Positions 25,803 to 34,323 of a stretch of DNA of 64,000 nt are shown piece by piece. The DNA comes from Fibrobacter sp. (lineage in GTDB: Bacteria; Fibrobacterota; Fibrobacteria; Fibrobacterales; Fibrobacteraceae). A model generated the notes under the pieces. That model made no database searches, was not told where the DNA came from, and saw nothing but the letters and a program-made list of their open reading frames with translations. Both the position numbers and the translations under genes were made by a program. Location: assembly GCA_017412605.1 (NCBI GenBank), contig JAFPWY010000013.1, positions 124,001-188,000 on the forward strand, written 5' to 3'. Each line of letters starts with the position of its first letter. The first letter of the stretch is position 1.

Positions 25803-26961
25803 AAAAATTTATTCCGAAAGATTTGGGAATGACGATTTCCTTGTATGTATTCATCAGGAAATCGTCCGTCATTCCGGCGACGTAATCGGCAACGATGCGT
25901 AGTTTTGGACATGCCCTGTAATTTTCGCCCAGCGAATCGCGCCAATGAATGATTCCGGTGCGCGACTTGCCGGATTCCAGTTCTTCTAGGCATTCTTCCA
26001 GAACGGTCTGGAACATCATCTTGATTTTTGCATCCTGCGAGGATTTTTTCGGGTTGAGGTAGATGTTCTTGTAGTTCCAATTCTTCAAGGCGTCTAGTGC
26101 GTTGAATATGTCGGGCGAGAAAGAAAGCGTTTCCTTGTCGAAACTGTTGTTCACGAGATCGGTGATGAGCGTGTTGACGATGCTGCTGTTCGTGTTGCCG
26201 AGAATTTCCGTAATCTCGTGCGGGATGCTTTCGCGCTCGACGAGCTTGAGCGTGATGGCGTCTTCGATGTCGCGGCCGATGTAGGCGATGACGTCCGAGA
26301 TTCTCATAACGCAGCCTTCCAAAGTCATCGGGACCATCGCCTTCGATTTGAGTTCGCCTTTCAGGCTGCTGTGGTATTCGTCCAGCAGTTTCTCGGGAGT
26401 CTTGGCTCGGTCGCATCCGTAGTTGTTCTTGAGAATTTCTCCGTTGTGGCAGATGATGCCGTCGAGTACCTGCGCGGTGAGGTTCAGCCCTTCGCCACGC
26501 TTCTCGAGTTCATGGAAGAGGCGGAAACTTTGGACATTGTGTTCGAAAATGCCTGCTCTTTGGCTTTCAAGGAATGCCGAAAGAATACGTTCGCCGTCGT
26601 GCCCGAAGGGCGTGTGTCCGACATCGTGCCCGAGCGAGATGGCCTCGATGAGGTCTTCGTTCAAATTTAGGTAGCGCCCGATGGTCCTCGCGATTTTCGA
26701 GACGAGTTGCACGTGGAGTACGCGGTGCGTGATGTGGTCGTTCTCGACGAGGTAAAAGACTTGCGTCTTGTCGATGTAGCGGCTGTAACAGTAGGAATGG
26801 ATAATCCTGTCGGCATCGTGGGAGAAGTTCGGACGGATGTCGTCACGGTCGGCGCGGAACCGGGTTGCAGTCGAGGACCTGCATGCGTAAGGCGCAAGCG
26901 TTGTTTCCTTGTCTGCCTGGCGTGCCTGGATGCGGTTCTTGATTTCGGCGTTCCATTCCAT
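25789..26961 (-). CDS. dgt: dGTP triphosphohydrolase-like HD protein
   Basis: A 390-residue HD-domain phosphohydrolase. The metal-binding motifs of the dGTPase family are visible: Thr-His-Arg-Val-Leu-His-Val (first His), Leu-Gly-His-Asp-Val-Gly-His-Thr-Pro-Phe-Gly-His (HD motif near residue 112) and a late Arg-Ile-Ser-Asp-Val-Ile-Ala-Tyr (Asp ligand). These enzymes hydrolyse dGTP or other dNTPs to the nucleoside and triphosphate. Sequence alone cannot fix substrate preference. It precedes ygiQ in map order but is transcribed after it, 24 bases downstream, so they may form an operon. Confidence 0.88.
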   Translation of the reverse strand: MEWNAEIKNRIQARQADKETTLAPYACRSSTATRFRADRDDIRPNFSHDADRIIHSYCYSRYIDKTQVFYLVENDHITHRVLHVQLVSKIARTIGRYLNLNEDLIEAISLGHDVGHTPFGHDGERILSAFLESQRAGIFEHNVQSFRLFHELEKRGEGLNLTAQVLDGIICHNGEILKNNYGCDRAKTPEKLLDEYHSSLKGELKSKAMVPMTLEGCVMRISDVIAYIGRDIEDAITLKLVERESIPHEITEILGNTNSSIVNTLITDLVNNSFDKETLSFSPDIFNALDALKNWNYKNIYLNPKKSSQDAKIKMMFQTVLEECLEELESGKSRTGIIHWRDSLGENYRACPKLRIVADYVAGMTDDFLMNTYKEIVIPKSFGINFSSQQ

Positions 26962-26985
26962 GAGAATTCCTGTGGTGTAGCGTCT

Positions 26986-29214
26986 TTAGCGTCCGCGGCG
27001 GCGCGAACTGAATTGCACGGGGGAGGAGTTCTTGTTTCCGCCCTTGTTGCTGCCGTTATTGCGGTTGTTGTTGAAGCCGCTGCGGTCGCGGTTGGCATGA
27101 AATTCGCGGAGTCCTTCTTCGCGACGGTCGCGATTGAATTCGCGTCGCCCCTCTTCGCGGTTGAATTCTCGGCGCTCGTTGCGGTTGTTTTCGCGGCGCT
27201 GGTTGTTGCCGGATGCTTCGCCGAACTGCGCGGCGCGGCGTTCCCTGCGTGCAGAATTTTCCCAGCGGCCCTTCTCGCCGACTTTCTTGGGCACGATGGT
27301 GACGGAGCGCTGTTCGCGTTTCTGCTGTTCGCGCTCGCGATAGTCGGCATTTTCTTCGCGCTCCTTGCTCGGGAAGAATTCCTTGCCTTCGGCCTTGGCG
27401 CTGCGGCTTAAAAGCAAGCGCCCAATCTTGCCGAGTTTTAAACGTTCAAGAGTCGCACGGATTTGCGGGCGGTTCTCCGGGATGTACCAGAAGAAGAACT
27501 GTCTCTGGCTCTTTTTTTGCTCCGGCGTCTTCGCCACGTAAAGCGGCTTTCCATCGGGCGTGAGTTCGCTGTAGAACATCTCGGTTGCAATCGTCATCGG
27601 TGTGGGCGTAAAGTCCTGCACCTGCTCCAGCTGGAACCCAAGCTGCTTTGTCTCGAGTGCGAGTTCGGCCATGTCGGCCTCGGTACACCCGGGGTGGCTA
27701 CTGATGAAGTAGGGGATAATCTGCTGGCGCTTGCCGATGCGCTTGCATTCGTCGTCGAAGAATTCCTTGAACTTGTGGAACAGCGTGAAGCTCGGCTTGC
27801 GCATGAGTTTCAGCACTTCGTCGCTTGTGTGTTCCGGTGCGACTTTCAGGCGGCCGCTCACGTGGTAGTCGATGAGTTCGCGGGCGTATTCCTCGTGGTC
27901 CTTGCGCAGTTCTTCGTCGTCGGTTTCCTGCAGCAGCATGTCGTAACGCACGCCACTGCCGATGAACAGGTGCTTCACCTTCGGGTGGTTACGCACTTCG
28001 CGGTAGAGTTCCAGGATTTCCTTGTGGTGCGTGTCCATGTTGTCGCAAACCTTGGGCGTGAGGCAGCTGGGACGTGCACACTTCTGGCAGCGGCTCGGGT
28101 CGCGGCCGCGCATGTTGTACATGTTGGCGCTCGGTCCGCCCAAGTCGGTGATGGTGCCGGCAAAACCGTCCATCTTGGTAATCAAATCCACTTCGCGCAA
28201 TATGCTTTCGCGGCTACGGCTCGCGATGAACTTGCCCTGGTGCGCGTTGATGGCGCAGAAACTGCAACCGCCGAAACATCCGCGGTGCGTATTGATACTG
28301 AACTTGATCATGTCGAACGCAGGGACGTTTCCGCGCTTCTTGTAACGCGGATGCGGTTCGCGGGCGTACGGGTATTCAAAGCTTTCGTCGAGTTCGCCGT
28401 ATTCGAGCGGCGGGTACGCGGGATTGATGACGATCGTCTGCTCCGCAACATCCTGCAATACGCGGCGCTGGAACCACTTGTTGCATTCGATGTCCACCTT
28501 GCGGCAGTTTTCCATCTGGGTGCGCTTGCTGGCAAGACATTCTTCGTAGCTCGCAAGACGCAAGTCTTCCCACTGGTTGCTTTTGGGGATGTTCCCCTTG
28601 GGGGCCAGGTAGGCTGTCTGCGGGATGGAATGCAGGCTGGAGAACGGCACGCCCTTCTTTAACAACCTGACCATCTCTTTCAGGGGCTTTTCGCCCATGC
28701 CGTAGACGAGGAGGTCCGCCTGGGTGTCGAACAGGATGCTCGGCTTGAGCCTGTCGCTCCAGTAGTCGTAATGCGTCACGCGCCGCAGGCTCGACTCGAG
28801 TCCACCGATCATCAGCGGCACGTCGGGGTAGAGTTTCTTCAAAATCTTTGCGTAGGTGTACGTCGCGTAGTCGGGGCGGAACCCCGCCTTGTTGCCGGGC
28901 GTGAAGGCGTCATCGCTGCGCAGGCGCTTTGCGGCGGTGTAGTGGTTCACCATGGAATCCATGCCGCTCGAAATCGCGAAAAACATTCGCGGGGCGCCCA
29001 GCTTCTTGAAATCGCGCAGGTCGTCGCGCCAGTTCGGCTGCGGCAAAATAGCGACTCTCAGTCCTTCATGCTCGAAAAGCCTGCCTACCACGGCATGCCC
29101 GAAGCACGGATGATCCACGTAGGCGTCGGCGCTGACGATGATCACGTCCACATAGTCCCAGCCGAGTTCGTCTAGGTCTTCCTTGCAAATGGGCAAAAAA
29201 CGCGGGTCGTACAT
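26986..29214 (-). CDS. ygiQ: YgiQ-family radical SAM protein
   Basis: A 742-residue UPF0313/YgiQ protein. The N-terminal domain (Val-Ser-Ala-Asp-Ala-Tyr-Val-Asp-His-Pro) and the radical SAM cluster motif Cys-Phe-Gly-Gly-Cys-Ser-Phe-Cys (CxxxCxxC, near residue 317) match the family. The barrel runs to about residue 610. The last 100 residues are a low-complexity tail of Arg, Asn, Glu, Gly and Phe with repeated Arg-Arg-Glu-Phe-Asn-Arg units, probably disordered and possibly RNA-binding. The molecular function of YgiQ is not established. It is followed on the same strand by the dGTPase-like gene. Confidence 0.93.
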   Translation of the reverse strand: MYDPRFLPICKEDLDELGWDYVDVIIVSADAYVDHPCFGHAVVGRLFEHEGLRVAILPQPNWRDDLRDFKKLGAPRMFFAISSGMDSMVNHYTAAKRLRSDDAFTPGNKAGFRPDYATYTYAKILKKLYPDVPLMIGGLESSLRRVTHYDYWSDRLKPSILFDTQADLLVYGMGEKPLKEMVRLLKKGVPFSSLHSIPQTAYLAPKGNIPKSNQWEDLRLASYEECLASKRTQMENCRKVDIECNKWFQRRVLQDVAEQTIVINPAYPPLEYGELDESFEYPYAREPHPRYKKRGNVPAFDMIKFSINTHRGCFGGCSFCAINAHQGKFIASRSRESILREVDLITKMDGFAGTITDLGGPSANMYNMRGRDPSRCQKCARPSCLTPKVCDNMDTHHKEILELYREVRNHPKVKHLFIGSGVRYDMLLQETDDEELRKDHEEYARELIDYHVSGRLKVAPEHTSDEVLKLMRKPSFTLFHKFKEFFDDECKRIGKRQQIIPYFISSHPGCTEADMAELALETKQLGFQLEQVQDFTPTPMTIATEMFYSELTPDGKPLYVAKTPEQKKSQRQFFFWYIPENRPQIRATLERLKLGKIGRLLLSRSAKAEGKEFFPSKEREENADYREREQQKREQRSVTIVPKKVGEKGRWENSARRERRAAQFGEASGNNQRRENNRNERREFNREEGRREFNRDRREEGLREFHANRDRSGFNNNRNNGSNKGGNKNSSPVQFSSRRRGR

Positions 29215-29358
29215 AATGGAGAAGATAGAAATTTTAAACCTCCCGTTATTAAAAAGTCTAAACCGAAGAGCGTGGGCTCCAAATGGGGGCGTTTTTGTTT
29301 TATGGCGGATGAAACGGAAATTGTTTTTTTGTATTTTCCATTACAATTTGGGGGTTTT

Positions 29359-29994
29359 ATGAAACTGAGATTATTGCCAATTGTGGCTCTAATGTTGCCT
29401 TTGATTGCGTTCGCTGCCGAAGTGGGTGATGTGGTCAAGTTTGATGCTCCGCCGCAGAAGGTGGGCCGCGATATTATGCAGGCATTTACAAACCGCAAGT
29501 CCAGTACGGGCTTTAGCGGGCGTCCGGTTCCAATGAAGGATCTCGGGAATGTCCTTTGGGCGGCCAACGGAATCAACCGTCCCGAATCGGGAATGCGCAC
29601 TGCTCCTTCTGCACTCAACAAGCAGGATATCGACCTTTACGTGTTCGACCAGAAAAGCGTCTACAAGTATAATCCCAAGGACCATTCGATGAACCTCGTG
29701 GTGAAGGGCGACCATCGTTCGCTGTTTACCGAGCGCATGAAGACCCCGATAATCATTTTGCTGGTGAGCGATGTCTCTAAGTTTGCTGGCGGAATGGGCA
29801 CGGAAGATGACCATCGTCGTATGGGGGCTTTCGATGCGGGAATCGTGTCCCAGAACATTTCGCTGTACTGTTCTGCCTTGGGTATCGCGACGCGTGTGCG
29901 CGCTAGCATGGATGGCCCGGGCATCCAGAAACTGTTGGGCCTAAGCGAAAAGCAGATCCCGATGCTGAACCACGCCATCGGGTACAACAAGTAA
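29359..29994 (+). CDS. Exported nitroreductase-family protein
   Basis: A 211-residue protein with a signal peptide (about 1-19, cleaved after Phe-Ala-Ala). The mature part matches SagB/ThcOx-like nitroreductases: Asn-Arg-Lys-Ser-Ser-Thr-Gly-Phe (FMN phosphate contact), Asp-Leu-Gly-Asn-Val-Leu-Trp-Ala-Ala-Asn-Gly-Ile-Asn, Arg-Thr-Ala-Pro-Ser-Ala and a late Ala-Gly-Ile-Val-Ser-Gln-Asn. It probably binds FMN; export of a flavoprotein of this family is seen in several anaerobes. ATG 29359 is chosen because GGGGG lies 5 bases upstream and it starts the signal peptide. The substrate is unknown. Confidence 0.87.
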   Translation: MKLRLLPIVALMLPLIAFAAEVGDVVKFDAPPQKVGRDIMQAFTNRKSSTGFSGRPVPMKDLGNVLWAANGINRPESGMRTAPSALNKQDIDLYVFDQKSVYKYNPKDHSMNLVVKGDHRSLFTERMKTPIIILLVSDVSKFAGGMGTEDDHRRMGAFDAGIVSQNISLYCSALGIATRVRASMDGPGIQKLLGLSEKQIPMLNHAIGYNK

Positions 29995-30036
29995 TCCCTG
30001 CGAACTAGAAAATCAGGACTGGCGCTTTTGCCGTCT

Positions 30037-30065
30037 TCCATATGAAACGGGATGTTTCATATGGA
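30037..30065. repeat. Perfect 12-base inverted repeat between nitroreductase and TIGR02147 genes
   Basis: TCCATATGAAAC (30037-30048) and GTTTCATATGGA (30054-30065) are exact reverse complements with a 5-base spacer GGGAT. No T run follows directly, so it is not a typical terminator. It lies 100 bases upstream of the first TIGR02147 gene and may be an operator. A half copy, GTTTCAT, recurs at about 30127-30133. Confidence 0.8.
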
Positions 30066-30164
30066 CTTGCAAATACTGATTTTTTGTCTAAAAATGTTTG
30101 TTTTTATGCAAAAAATGAGATTGTTTGTTTCATGAATTAAATAAATTAAGGGAAAGGACTGACT

Positions 30165-30995
30165 ATGAATCCGATTACCGACTATCAAGATTACCGGCAG
30201 TATATGCGGGAATTCTACGAGGAACGCAAGAGGGTCTCCGATTTCTCGTGGCGTGAGTTTACCAAACTCGCGGGATTCTCGTCGTCCGGCTATTTGAAGC
30301 TTGTTTGCGATGGCAAGACTCGTTTGAGTCGTGTCGGTGCGGTGAGGGTGGCGGGCGCCATGAACCTTGCCGGTTATCAGGCTGAATATTTCAGCTTGAT
30401 GGTGGATTTGTGCGAGGCTGCAAACGATGTGGTGCGCCTTCAGGTATTCGAGCGGATGTGCTCCCTGGCGAAGAAGAACAAGGTGCAAGTTGTGGGGGCG
30501 GAGGCCGTTGAGTATTTCGGGTCTTGGGTGAATCCGGTGGTGCGCGAACTGGCGCCGATTATGCCGGGGGCGAAACATTCCGAGATTGCTAAGAACTGCA
30601 TGCCGGAGGCGACCGCGGGCGAGGTCCGCAATGCATTGGAACTGATGCTTAGGCTCGGTCTCCTGGAAAGGGATTCTGCCGGGAACTATAGGCAGGTAAA
30701 CCGCTGGCTTTCTAACGGGGGTGCACCGATTGCTATTTCTTTGCAGTCGATGCAGAAACAGTTCGCACTGTTGGCTGCCGATGCCCTGGATACAATCCCG
30801 AAAGAGGACCGCAATGTCTCTGGGCTCACGTTTGGTGCTGACGAAAAAACTTATGAGCGGATTGAAGAGGAAGTCAACAAGTTCCGCCGGACTATCATGG
30901 ATATTATTTCAAAGGCGAAAAAATACGATAGGGTTTACCGATTGAACCTGCAACTTTTTCCACTCAGTCGGAAAGGGGTTTCAGAAAATGAATAA
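30165..30995 (+). CDS. TIGR02147-family putative regulator (copy 1)
   Basis: A 276-residue protein of the TIGR02147 type, a family I know mainly as a paralogous expansion in Fibrobacter. It opens with Ile-Thr-Asp-Tyr-x-Asp-Tyr-Arg-x-Tyr-Met and Phe-Tyr-Glu-Glu-Arg-Lys, then a helix-turn-helix-like segment (Phe-Thr-Lys-Leu-Ala-Gly-Phe-Ser-Ser-Ser-Gly-Tyr-Leu, about 25-55). The remainder is helical (DUF4423-like) and ends Leu-Phe-Pro-Leu-Ser. It is probably DNA-binding, but no target is known. The last 8 bases overlap the start of a lipoprotein gene, the same layout as copy 2 at 39.6 kb. Confidence 0.85.
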   Translation: MNPITDYQDYRQYMREFYEERKRVSDFSWREFTKLAGFSSSGYLKLVCDGKTRLSRVGAVRVAGAMNLAGYQAEYFSLMVDLCEAANDVVRLQVFERMCSLAKKNKVQVVGAEAVEYFGSWVNPVVRELAPIMPGAKHSEIAKNCMPEATAGEVRNALELMLRLGLLERDSAGNYRQVNRWLSNGGAPIAISLQSMQKQFALLAADALDTIPKEDRNVSGLTFGADEKTYERIEEEVNKFRRTIMDIISKAKKYDRVYRLNLQLFPLSRKGVSENE

Positions 30996-31593
30996 GGAAG
31001 TTATAAAGAAAATGCTCTTGCTGGCGATGTTCAGCTTCCTTGCCATGACAGGGTGTAGCGGCTTTACCGAGGATTGGGTCGCGACGGGCAATCCGGATCC
31101 GCAAGAAGTACTTCATACGCCTTTTGCAGATGCGTGTGCATTGCAGGGTGGGCAGATGCTGATTGATGAAGATAACGATTCCCTGGTCTTTATGTTCAGG
31201 GACATTCAGGAATGTGCACAAGACGAGAGTACTGGCAAGTGGGACGATAACTTCCGTTTTGCCGATACGGTGAGAGTTGCATATAGCCTTAGCGAGGATA
31301 CCTTGATGCTGTCGTTTGATGGAGGTGCCGAAAAGGGTGATATCACGATTTTGCTTGTGGCGGAATCCAAACTTAATGGTTGTTTGTTCGTAAATGCCGA
31401 GCACGGTTGTGATAGCATGCAAACGGGTGCTGGCAGGCTGGACGGAGAATGGAGATTCTTGCCGTGTGCATACATCGGTGGCGAATTGAACTGCGATAGC
31501 GATGGCCGCGAGAGATTCATCGGCTTTGACGTGGAACCATGGCTTGAAGACAAGAATGTGGAATACCGCGTCGGTCAGAAAAAGGAGCCGTAA
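30988..31593 (+). CDS. Lipoprotein partnered with TIGR02147 copy 1
   Basis: A 201-residue lipoprotein with a signal peptide ending in the lipobox Met-Thr-Gly-Cys (residue 23). The mature chain has several Cys residues, two acidic stretches and a beta-rich look (Asp-Ser-Leu-Val-Phe-Met-Phe, Thr-Leu-Met-Leu-Ser-Phe-Asp). No known domain is recognised. It starts inside the end of the TIGR02147 gene (8-base overlap), so translation is probably coupled. By position it could be the envelope output or sensor of that regulator. It converges on queH, with 2 bases between the stop codons. Confidence 0.8.
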   Translation: MNKEVIKKMLLLAMFSFLAMTGCSGFTEDWVATGNPDPQEVLHTPFADACALQGGQMLIDEDNDSLVFMFRDIQECAQDESTGKWDDNFRFADTVRVAYSLSEDTLMLSFDGGAEKGDITILLVAESKLNGCLFVNAEHGCDSMQTGAGRLDGEWRFLPCAYIGGELNCDSDGRERFIGFDVEPWLEDKNVEYRVGQKKEP

Positions 31594-31595
31594 AA

Positions 31596-32231
31596 CTAGC
31601 CGTCATGTTCGGCTGCATCGCGGCGGGAGTAAACGCAACCACAGTAATTTTGCCGGTACAAGTTGTATTCGGTAGAAAGCTGTATGGATCGCTTGTTCCC
31701 GCCTTTCTTCTTGAAATCTGCAGGTAATGCCTTGACGCCGTAGATGGCCCCGACTTCCTTGGCGACCTGGTTCAGTACCTGCTCGTCTTTTTTGGGGCTG
31801 ATGGAAAGCGTTGTTGTGAAATAGTCAAATCCCATTTCTTGGGCGAGTTTTGCTGTTTCGCCAAGCCTAAGCTCGAAGCACTTGCGGCAGCGCTTGCCAC
31901 CTTCGGGCTCGTCTTCCAATCCGCGGACGGTGTCGTAAAACTTTTTGGGGTCGTATTCGCCCTCGATGAATTCAACCGGATATTTTGTCTTGAACTCCGC
32001 GACAAAACGCCTGATTTCGGCGACGCGGTGCTGGTATTCCTCGGAGGGGGCAATGTTCGGGTTGTAATAAAAAATGGTAATCTTGAAAAACTGCGAGAGG
32101 TATTCGATGCAGTAGGTGCTGCATGGTCCGCAGCAGGCGTGCATCAGGAGCGTGGGGACGATGCCCTTGCGCTGGTTCCAGCGGATAATGTACCCTAGGT
32201 CCCGCTGATAGTTGTGGTATTGTTCGCCCAT
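31596..32231 (-). CDS. queH: Epoxyqueuosine reductase QueH
   Basis: A 211-residue enzyme for the last step of queuosine synthesis: reduction of epoxyqueuosine to queuosine in tRNA. It carries the QueH (formerly DUF208) cysteine signature: His-Ala-Cys-Cys-Gly-Pro-Cys near residue 32, Cys-Arg-Lys-Cys-Phe-Glu-Leu-Arg near 105, and Tyr-Cys-Gly-Cys-Val-Tyr-Ser near the end. These ligate an iron-sulfur cluster and a metal. It is the non-orthologous alternative to QueG. It lies 4 bases after a small membrane-protein gene, so the two form an operon. It fits the preQ1 riboswitch and transporter at 10.3 kb. Confidence 0.94.
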   Translation of the reverse strand: MGEQYHNYQRDLGYIIRWNQRKGIVPTLLMHACCGPCSTYCIEYLSQFFKITIFYYNPNIAPSEEYQHRVAEIRRFVAEFKTKYPVEFIEGEYDPKKFYDTVRGLEDEPEGGKRCRKCFELRLGETAKLAQEMGFDYFTTTLSISPKKDEQVLNQVAKEVGAIYGVKALPADFKKKGGNKRSIQLSTEYNLYRQNYCGCVYSRRDAAEHDG

Positions 32232-32235
32232 CGCG

Positions 32236-32625
32236 CTAGATCCAGTCGAGCGACCAGAATGCTGTCACCCAGAAGCAGATGGCTGTGATGATGGCGAAAG
32301 GCCCCATGACACAGCGTTCCTTGCGGCTCGTGCTGAAGAGCACCGTGGCCGTGTAAAAGGTGAGGTAAAGGGCGAAGAAAAAGCAGAAAATGCGTGTAAT
32401 CATGTAGGGGATGATTTCGGGCAGGATTTTCCCCGCGAACAACAGGATGAACAGCGCGACAAACTGCATGATCGTCGGCACGATGAACGCCCTGCGGATT
32501 TCTTGCGGGACGACCTTGTGCTTGCCGTTCATGGCGTAGTCTCCGAGCGGAGCGCCCAGCCCGAGGGCTATGTTGAGGGCGATGGAGGGGAGAAACGTTA
32601 TGGCGCCGATAATGGATGCAATCAT
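32236..32625 (-). CDS. Small integral membrane protein upstream of queH
   Basis: A 129-residue protein with four hydrophobic segments (about 3-25, 45-65, 72-95 and 105-125), so almost entirely embedded in the inner membrane. I do not recognise a family. It is transcribed immediately before queH with a 4-base gap. The start ATG 32625 lacks a Shine-Dalgarno sequence and lies only about 10 bases after the T run of a terminator-like hairpin. A link to queuosine metabolism is suggested only by position. Confidence 0.75.
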   Translation of the reverse strand: MIASIIGAITFLPSIALNIALGLGAPLGDYAMNGKHKVVPQEIRRAFIVPTIMQFVALFILLFAGKILPEIIPYMITRIFCFFFALYLTFYTATVLFSTSRKERCVMGPFAIITAICFWVTAFWSLDWI

Positions 32626-32633
32626 GGTGACAA

Positions 32634-32680
32634 AGTTAAAAAAATGACGCTTCCAGGTAAAGGAGGGAACCTGAAAGCGC
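32634..32680 (-). terminator. Terminator-like hairpin directly before the membrane protein-queH operon
   Basis: On the minus strand CGCTTTCAGGT (RNA 5' arm, 32669-32679) pairs with ACCTGGAAGCG (32648-32658), an 11-base stem with one mismatch, followed by a run of T ending about 10 bases before ATG 32625. It may end the upstream barrel-like gene (stop at 32802), or act as an attenuator for the queH operon. Confidence 0.7.
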
Positions 32681-32801
32681 CTTAGGGAAGTATGCTTGGC
32701 TATAAATTACATATCTTGGAGTGAAAAAAATCTTTTTGCGGGGCAATTTCTGTATACACATGTAACCGATGCTCCTGTTTTTAAATTTATGCGTTTTTTC
32801 T

Positions 32802-34244
32802 CTAAAAAAGGGCTTTTGCCTGGATATGCGCCCGTGCGGGGTGCATTTTCGAATTCCTTGTTTGCTTGAAATCGACAACGAGGGTGCATTGGAGCCAATT
32901 TGAGCTTATTTTGGATTCGTTTCGCAGGGTGATGGCTTCTTGTGGGGTGCCTTTGGGCAATATTACAGCCATACGGAAGCGATTTTGCGGCATTTCTGCG
33001 TAGGTGATACCCGCTTCGAGGCGAGGCGGACTGAAATTATCCCGGCCACTGCTTTCGTGGGTGTATCTTGTTTTGGCGCTTGCGTCTAATGTGAATGTTT
33101 TTTCCGTGCCGTGCTGGGTTGTTATCTTGGCTGCGAGGTAGTCCTGCATGCAGTGGGAAGCTGCGTCCAGGCAGGTCGCGCTGATTTTTGCATGAAGAAT
33201 ATTTGGGCCGGTTTCTGCGGCCAGCTTGAAGCGCGCTCTTAGTGTATCGGCATCGATGGGGGCGAAAAGACTTGCGGTGGCGCCAGCCTTTGTCCGGGAT
33301 TCTCCGGTCTTTGCGACAGCGATATTCTGCGAGGCCCATAGCTTGTTTTTTAGCACTGTGGAACTCAGTCGCGAATAGTCGGGGACTTGTGAGCCGTGCA
33401 TGTAGGCGGTCGTGTTCCATGAAATGATGTAATTGCGCTGGTGTTCCCGTGCCTGCTTGGACGTCTCCCGTGCGTGTATTTGCGCCTTGACGATGGGTGC
33501 GCTTTGTTGCATCTGGTACCAGGCGGCAATGCTTGCTTCGTCGGTGCCGGCTTGCAGTAAGAATGAATTGTTTCCCTGTGTGCGCCAGTATGCAGCCGCG
33601 ATGTTGTTCTTGCCGTAAGTGAACTCGGTGTGAGCGCTTTTGGCCAATGAGGTGTCGAGTGTTCCCCCGAGGCGAAAATGGCCTAGCGGAAAAAAGGCTA
33701 CAGTCCCCATGAGCGTGTCCATGGGAATTTGGCTGTGGAACTCGCGTGTCGATATGTCGCCGAAATGCGCTTCGTAGCCCTGTACTTTGTAGCTGAGCAA
33801 GTTTTGTGATCCTAGGCGCAGCGTGTAGTAGTAGAACGTGACCTGCAGTTCCTTGCGGTCGTTTATGCGGTGTCCCGTGGAGTCGATGCGGGCCTTCCAG
33901 AGGATGTAGCCGTGAGGGGCGAGGGGGGCGCCTTTGATGGCCTTGTTTTTTTTGGTGCGTTTTGCGTATTGCCTTGTGGGCTTTGCTTCCGGTGTGGAAT
34001 GGAGCGATTCGTCTTGGCAGACTTCTTGCGCATAGACTTCGGCAAGGGCGCATGCCTCCTGTGTGTTGCCTTCTTCGAGCAAGTTCAGGATGTCTTCGGC
34101 TTCGTCTTGCGAGATGATGCCGTTGTCCCACCAGTCGAACACTTCGGATTCTTCGATGGCGGGCGTCTGCACGTATCCAAGGCAGAATATGGAAAGGATG
34201 GAATGCAAGATTTGTTTTCGCAGGTTTCGAATGCGGTGTTTCAA
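32802..34244 (-). CDS. Exported beta-rich protein of unknown function
   Basis: A 480-residue protein read from a TTG start at 34244, chosen because GCAGGAG lies 7 bases upstream and a signal peptide-like N-terminus (Lys-His-Arg-Ile-Arg, then a hydrophobic stretch to about 28) follows. Residues 30-75 form an acidic helical region (Asp-Trp-Trp-Asp-Asn-Gly-Ile-Ile-Ser-Gln-Asp-Glu-Ala), a pattern that looks like a short helix-hairpin-helix. The remaining 380 residues alternate polar and hydrophobic residues as in a barrel. No family is recognised. A 599-residue frame in another phase over this gene is a shadow. Confidence 0.7.
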   Translation of the reverse strand: MKHRIRNLRKQILHSILSIFCLGYVQTPAIEESEVFDWWDNGIISQDEAEDILNLLEEGNTQEACALAEVYAQEVCQDESLHSTPEAKPTRQYAKRTKKNKAIKGAPLAPHGYILWKARIDSTGHRINDRKELQVTFYYYTLRLGSQNLLSYKVQGYEAHFGDISTREFHSQIPMDTLMGTVAFFPLGHFRLGGTLDTSLAKSAHTEFTYGKNNIAAAYWRTQGNNSFLLQAGTDEASIAAWYQMQQSAPIVKAQIHARETSKQAREHQRNYIISWNTTAYMHGSQVPDYSRLSSTVLKNKLWASQNIAVAKTGESRTKAGATASLFAPIDADTLRARFKLAAETGPNILHAKISATCLDAASHCMQDYLAAKITTQHGTEKTFTLDASAKTRYTHESSGRDNFSPPRLEAGITYAEMPQNRFRMAVILPKGTPQEAITLRNESKISSNWLQCTLVVDFKQTRNSKMHPARAHIQAKALF

Positions 34245-34323
34245 TTTTTGACTCCTGCATATATAGACGTGCGAGAATTGTTTTTTTTCCGGTGAGCTTC
34301 GTTCTTTTTCTATTTTTTACAAT

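Noticed and set aside
27463-28662. 399-residue plus-strand frame
   Set aside because: Antisense to ygiQ, whose radical SAM motif is unambiguous.
32640-32720. preQ1 riboswitch upstream of the queH operon
   Set aside because: The hairpin and flanks do not offer the 12-base loop plus A-rich pseudoknot tail seen at 10281; only a terminator-like stem is visible.
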